Origin: SZUA-287 sp036397975
Lineage (GTDB): Bacteria > Bacteroidota > Ignavibacteria > UBA10030 > UBA6906
DNA: 24,095 nt
Assembly (NCBI GenBank): GCA_036397975.1
Contig: DASWHW010000190.1
Coordinates: 1-24,095, forward strand
Direction: 5' to 3'
Below the pieces are notes generated by a model. That model was not told where the DNA came from. It did not search any database and saw only the letters and a list, made by a program, of their open reading frames with translations. This document shows positions 21,351-24,095 of this stretch, one piece after another; positions within the stretch are counted from its first letter, which is position 1; the number at the start of each line of letters is the position of its first letter. The translations under genes and the position numbers were made by a program.

Positions 21351-22029
21351 AACCGTGCACACGCGTTTGTGGGGCGGAGTCTCCGTAGCCTGTGTTGCTA
21401 TTCTCCTGTGTTCGTGCCGATCAACAAACAAGATTCAACCACTCTCCCCTGCTGACAGCATGAAGATTGTCGACGAGAACGTCCTGCACAGGGCTGAGAT
21501 GGACAAGTTTTTCTCTGAAGATGAGACAAGCCCATTTCATCGTGATTCGAACATCGCATATAGTGGATTACATTGGTATCCTATCGATCCTCATTTTGCA
21601 GTCCATTCTGTTCTCCACCGATACGACAACCCTGAAACAGTCATTGTCCTGGGGACGAAGGGGGAAGAGCGAAGACAGTTGAAGTACGGCTATTTCGCTT
21701 TTGAGCTTCCAACAGCAGAAGGAACCCTTCGCGATATTCGATTGAATGTGTACAAGTTTACACCCTATGATCAGCAGCGATATGCATTGTACAAGAACCA
21801 TCTAAGCCTCTGGTTCACTGACCTCACAACGGGGAAAGAAACGTACGACGTTGGCCGCTACATCGAGCTTGGTGAGGAAGAAGCCGATCCGGATTTTCTC
21901 TATTCTATCGACTTCAACAAGGCGTTCAACCCCTACTGCGCCTACAGCGCTGTCTATTCCTGTGCGATCCCACGAAAAGAAGATCACCTGGACATCCCAA
22001 TCACCGCCGGCGAAATGAAGTATCATTAG
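21328..22029 (+). CDS. DUF1684-like lipoprotein
   Basis: From ATG 21328 the protein has 233 residues. A lipoprotein signal ends in the lipobox LCSC (Cys30). The rest matches the DUF1684 pattern: a segment RAEMDKFFSEDETSPFH early on, GYFAFELPTAEGTLRDIRLN, then LSLWFTDLTTGKETYDVGRY, SIDFNKAFNPYCAYSAVYSC and finally ITAGEMKYH. These TxGxxTYxxGRY and DFNxAxNPxCAY signatures are diagnostic; the biochemical role of the family is unknown. I prefer 21328 to ATG 21322 because AGAGG lies 6 nt before it. The start overlaps the glycosyltransferase end, so one operon is likely. Confidence 0.88.
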   Translation: MRKLLVPRTVHTRLWGGVSVACVAILLCSCRSTNKIQPLSPADSMKIVDENVLHRAEMDKFFSEDETSPFHRDSNIAYSGLHWYPIDPHFAVHSVLHRYDNPETVIVLGTKGEERRQLKYGYFAFELPTAEGTLRDIRLNVYKFTPYDQQRYALYKNHLSLWFTDLTTGKETYDVGRYIELGEEEADPDFLYSIDFNKAFNPYCAYSAVYSCAIPRKEDHLDIPITAGEMKYH

Positions 22030-22042
22030 CCTGCTGTTTCAT

Positions 22043-22071
22043 TTGTGATTCGTTCTCATTCCCTGTACATT
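22043..22071 (+). promoter_or_regulatory. Candidate promoter for the second SpoIIE-type phosphatase
   Basis: TTGTGA (4/6) and TACATT (4/6) are exactly 17 bp apart, with a start near 22078. It argues that translation begins at ATG 22117 and not at GTG 22045, which lies inside the -35 box. Confidence 0.4.
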
Positions 22072-22116
22072 GGTGCGCCTGAGAGTCACAACTCCATCAT
22101 TATTCAAATTTCGAAC

Positions 22117-23349
22117 ATGAACCAACATCGATTATACAGAACTATCAAACTCCTGAGTGAGGTAAAGCGCCGTACCGATGAGCAGCTCCTCAGTCACATT
22201 CTCGACAATATCATTCAGAATGAGGAAATCCCCATTAGCGGGGGCCGCATTTGGAAACTTGATGCCGTCTTAGGGACGTACCGCATCATCAAGCAATTTG
22301 GCCAGATTGAGCCGATCAAGAGCAATTTCCGCCTCCGTGCACTTGACTATCCTCCGTTCCTCAAACTTGCACGAAAAGGGACTATCGTTGAAGCAGAAAC
22401 AAATAAATACTTACGACAGAAGGGGATAAAGCTCTACTCCGCGACCGGCGTTGGTGAAAAGGTGCACTGGAAAGGATACGACCTTTTCCCGTATATCATC
22501 GCTATCAGTGGGCGCTTCATGAAGCAGGATCTCACCTATGCCCTCAACATTATTGGGCATGCCGTGACGACAGCGCTGAAGAACAGAAGAATCGAATCGG
22601 ACGCGAAACAACTGGAGCGTGATCTCGACAAAGCACGGGACATTCAGCGAAGTATTCTTCCCGAACATGAGTTGAAATTTCGGAATTATGAATTGTACGG
22701 CGTCTCTATTGCGGATAGGATTGTCGGGGGGGATTTTTTCGACTACCTGACTGCTGCCGAGGATACGGAAAGGGTTGGAGTCGTGATCGGCGATGCTGCA
22801 AGCAAGGGATTCTCCGCGGCCGCACAAGCGTTATACGTTTCCGGCGCACTCCGGATGGGAATCGAATATCAGACAAAGACGAGTACTTTCATGGCCAGGA
22901 TCAACAAGTTGGTCAGCCGCACCTTTACGCCTGAACACTTCATCTCCATGGTATATGTCGAACTGACCAATTCAAAAGACGGACTGTTTTTTTATTCCAA
23001 CGCAGGCCATAACAATCCAATGCTCCTTCACACAGCATCCGACGAAGTTGAATATCTCAGTGCAACCGGTCAGATCATGGGTCCCTTTCCCAATGAAAGG
23101 TATCGAACAGAATATGCTCTCATGCAGAAGGGTGATATCCTGTTATTGTATACCGACGGAATCACTGAAGCGCAGGATGAAAAGCAACGCCTCTACGGCG
23201 AAGAAAGGCTACTTAAAAAGTTGAAGGAGGTCAAAGGAGAGAGTCCAAAAACGATTTGCACTCTCATTGTTGAAGACGTGCAGAAATATAACAGGATGAA
23301 GGAATACTCTGACGATAAGACGGTGGTCGTTATCAAGAGAATGAAATAA
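22117..23349 (+). CDS. SpoIIE (PP2C-type) serine/threonine phosphatase with N-terminal sensor-like domain
   Basis: From ATG 22117 the 410-aa protein has an N-terminal helix (MNQHRLYRTIKLLSEVKRRT), a GAF-like sensor region (about residues 20-155, without a clear ligand motif), a linker helix (RDIQRSILPEHEL) and a SpoIIE/PP2C domain (about 175-410). Metal-site motifs are intact: GGDFFDY (204-210), GDAASKGFSAA (225-235), SNAGHNNP (294-301), YTDGITEA (345-352) and SDDKT (398-402). It is related to the GAF-SpoIIE protein at 1807-3108 but diverged in the sensor part. The target is unknown; relatives control sigma-factor partner switching or stress responses. Convergent with the T9SS protein gene, 10 bp away, with no terminator visible between them. 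Confidence 0.94.
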   Translation: MNQHRLYRTIKLLSEVKRRTDEQLLSHILDNIIQNEEIPISGGRIWKLDAVLGTYRIIKQFGQIEPIKSNFRLRALDYPPFLKLARKGTIVEAETNKYLRQKGIKLYSATGVGEKVHWKGYDLFPYIIAISGRFMKQDLTYALNIIGHAVTTALKNRRIESDAKQLERDLDKARDIQRSILPEHELKFRNYELYGVSIADRIVGGDFFDYLTAAEDTERVGVVIGDAASKGFSAAAQALYVSGALRMGIEYQTKTSTFMARINKLVSRTFTPEHFISMVYVELTNSKDGLFFYSNAGHNNPMLLHTASDEVEYLSATGQIMGPFPNERYRTEYALMQKGDILLLYTDGITEAQDEKQRLYGEERLLKKLKEVKGESPKTICTLIVEDVQKYNRMKEYSDDKTVVVIKRMK

Positions 23350-23359
23350 GGAGGGGATC

Positions 23360-24095
23360 TTATCGAGCGATGACCATTTTTCTGGTCTCAACAAAGTCCG
23401 GAGCCTGTATCCGGTAGAAGTAAATGCCGCTGGGAAGATCGATGTTCTTGAACTCTACTTCATGCGTTCCCGCCGGCTGAACGCCGTCTAACACTACCGC
23501 AACTTCTTGCCCCAGCATATTAAAGACTCCCAGGTGAACATGTCCTTGCTTGGGGAGAATATACTTGATGCTCGTTGTTGGATTAAATGGGTTGGGGAAG
23601 TTTTGCTCCAGTGTCGGTTCCTCATCCTTTGATTTTTCCTCAGCCACTTTCCGTGAGGGCTGGATGTATTGAATATTGATTCGACGAGATTCTCCTGTGC
23701 CCAAAAGCTGACCGTCGGATGGAATGACCTTCCAGTAATACAAGCGCGACACCGGTGGGAATGCAAGAATAGTCGATGTTCCTGCAAGCACCTTCCGTTG
23801 AACCAGAGGTTTTCCGAACGTTTCCATCGTATCCACTTGCACCGAATATTGCACCGAGTCCCCGTCCGGATCCTGGGTTTCACTCCAGAAGAGAGTCACG
23901 AAGGGGGTCTCGCCTTTGAAGGCAAAGGTTGTATCATTTGACGGAGCAACCGCACGCACCGCTTGTGGAGCATCATTGACATTTGCGACGCTCACATTAA
24001 TAACCTGGTCAACCAACCCTGCACCATTCTCCGCCTGGAGTATAATTATCTGTTGTCCGCGAAGTGCCTCGGCGTTGGTCGGTGTCCAATGGAGA
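23360..24095 (-). CDS. Large surface protein with T9SS C-terminal sorting domain, C-terminal part (cut by window edge)
   Basis: The minus-strand frame is open from the window edge to the stop at 23360, so only about 244 residues are seen and the start lies outside. The visible part opens with a cadherin-like repeat end (LHWTPTNAEALRGQ, then IILQAENGAG and INVSVANVNDAP). A fibronectin-like module follows, with WSETQDPDGDSVQYSVQVD and YYWKVIPSDG. The C-terminal domain of about 80 residues shows LEQNFPNPFNPTTSIKY, VFNMLGQEVAVV, LPSGIYFYR and a final TRKMVIAR. This is a type A T9SS sorting signal: the protein crosses the outer membrane and is attached or released by PorU-type enzymes. The identity of the upstream domains is unknown. 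It is a likely adhesin or enzyme. Confidence 0.92.
   Translation of the reverse strand, partial: LHWTPTNAEALRGQQIIILQAENGAGLVDQVINVSVANVNDAPQAVRAVAPSNDTTFAFKGETPFVTLFWSETQDPDGDSVQYSVQVDTMETFGKPLVQRKVLAGTSTILAFPPVSRLYYWKVIPSDGQLLGTGESRRINIQYIQPSRKVAEEKSKDEEPTLEQNFPNPFNPTTSIKYILPKQGHVHLGVFNMLGQEVAVVLDGVQPAGTHEVEFKNIDLPSGIYFYRIQAPDFVETRKMVIAR

Noticed and set aside
22045..22116. 24-codon GTG-started extension of the second phosphatase
   Set aside because: The GTG lies in the candidate -35 box, has no ribosome site, and the added residues do not look like the family.

Overview
The window looks like a chromosomal segment from the Bacteroidota/Chlorobi superphylum, most likely an Ignavibacteria-type organism. 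The clearest marker is the partial minus-strand gene at the right edge: it ends in a type IX secretion (T9SS) C-terminal sorting domain of the NFPNPFNP...LPSGIYFYR type. Other fitting traits are SpoIIE-type phosphatases with N-terminal sensor modules, a DM13 lipoprotein, a DUF1684-like lipoprotein, roughly balanced GC and some TTG/GTG starts. The promoters I can see are sigma70-like (TTGxxx, 17 bp, TATxxT) and not the Bacteroidetes TTTG/TAnnTTTG type. No rRNA, tRNA, CRISPR array, transposase or phage gene was seen.

Left part (1-4658, all minus strand): a PhoD-like phosphodiesterase/phosphatase with its own promoter; then a likely operon of a GAF-SpoIIE (RsbU-like) protein phosphatase, a tandem-ABM-domain protein and a small unrecognised conserved-looking protein joined by an ATGA overlap; then the N-terminal part of a Hanks-type Ser/Thr kinase, cut by the window edge. 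Kinase and phosphatase side by side suggest a protein-phosphorylation signalling locus.

Centre (4990-13083, plus strand): the most unusual region. A three-gene cassette occurs three times in tandem, always in the order A-B-C. A (173-189 aa) is PilV-like, B (195-205 aa) PilW-like and C (427-443 aa) PilX-like with a large beta-rich C-terminal part. All nine proteins have one N-terminal hydrophobic helix, but none has a normal prepilin-peptidase leader or the Glu5 of type IV pilins. Each cassette ends in its own intrinsic terminator. Cassettes 1 and 2 are close relatives and cassette 3 is much more diverged. I interpret them as paralogous minor-pilin-like complexes of unknown function.

Right part (13106-24095): a housekeeping run mutS - LysE-type exporter - DinB-like protein - HEAGH membrane protein; then an outer-membrane barrel-like protein and a DM13 lipoprotein; then a C39-like cysteine peptidase gene whose conserved sequence is spread over two frames by a +1 and a compensating -1 shift; a tiny 32-aa lipoprotein with a strong promoter and RBS; a GT4 glycosyltransferase overlapping a DUF1684-like lipoprotein; and a second SpoIIE-type phosphatase that converges on the T9SS-exported surface protein with only 10 bp between them.
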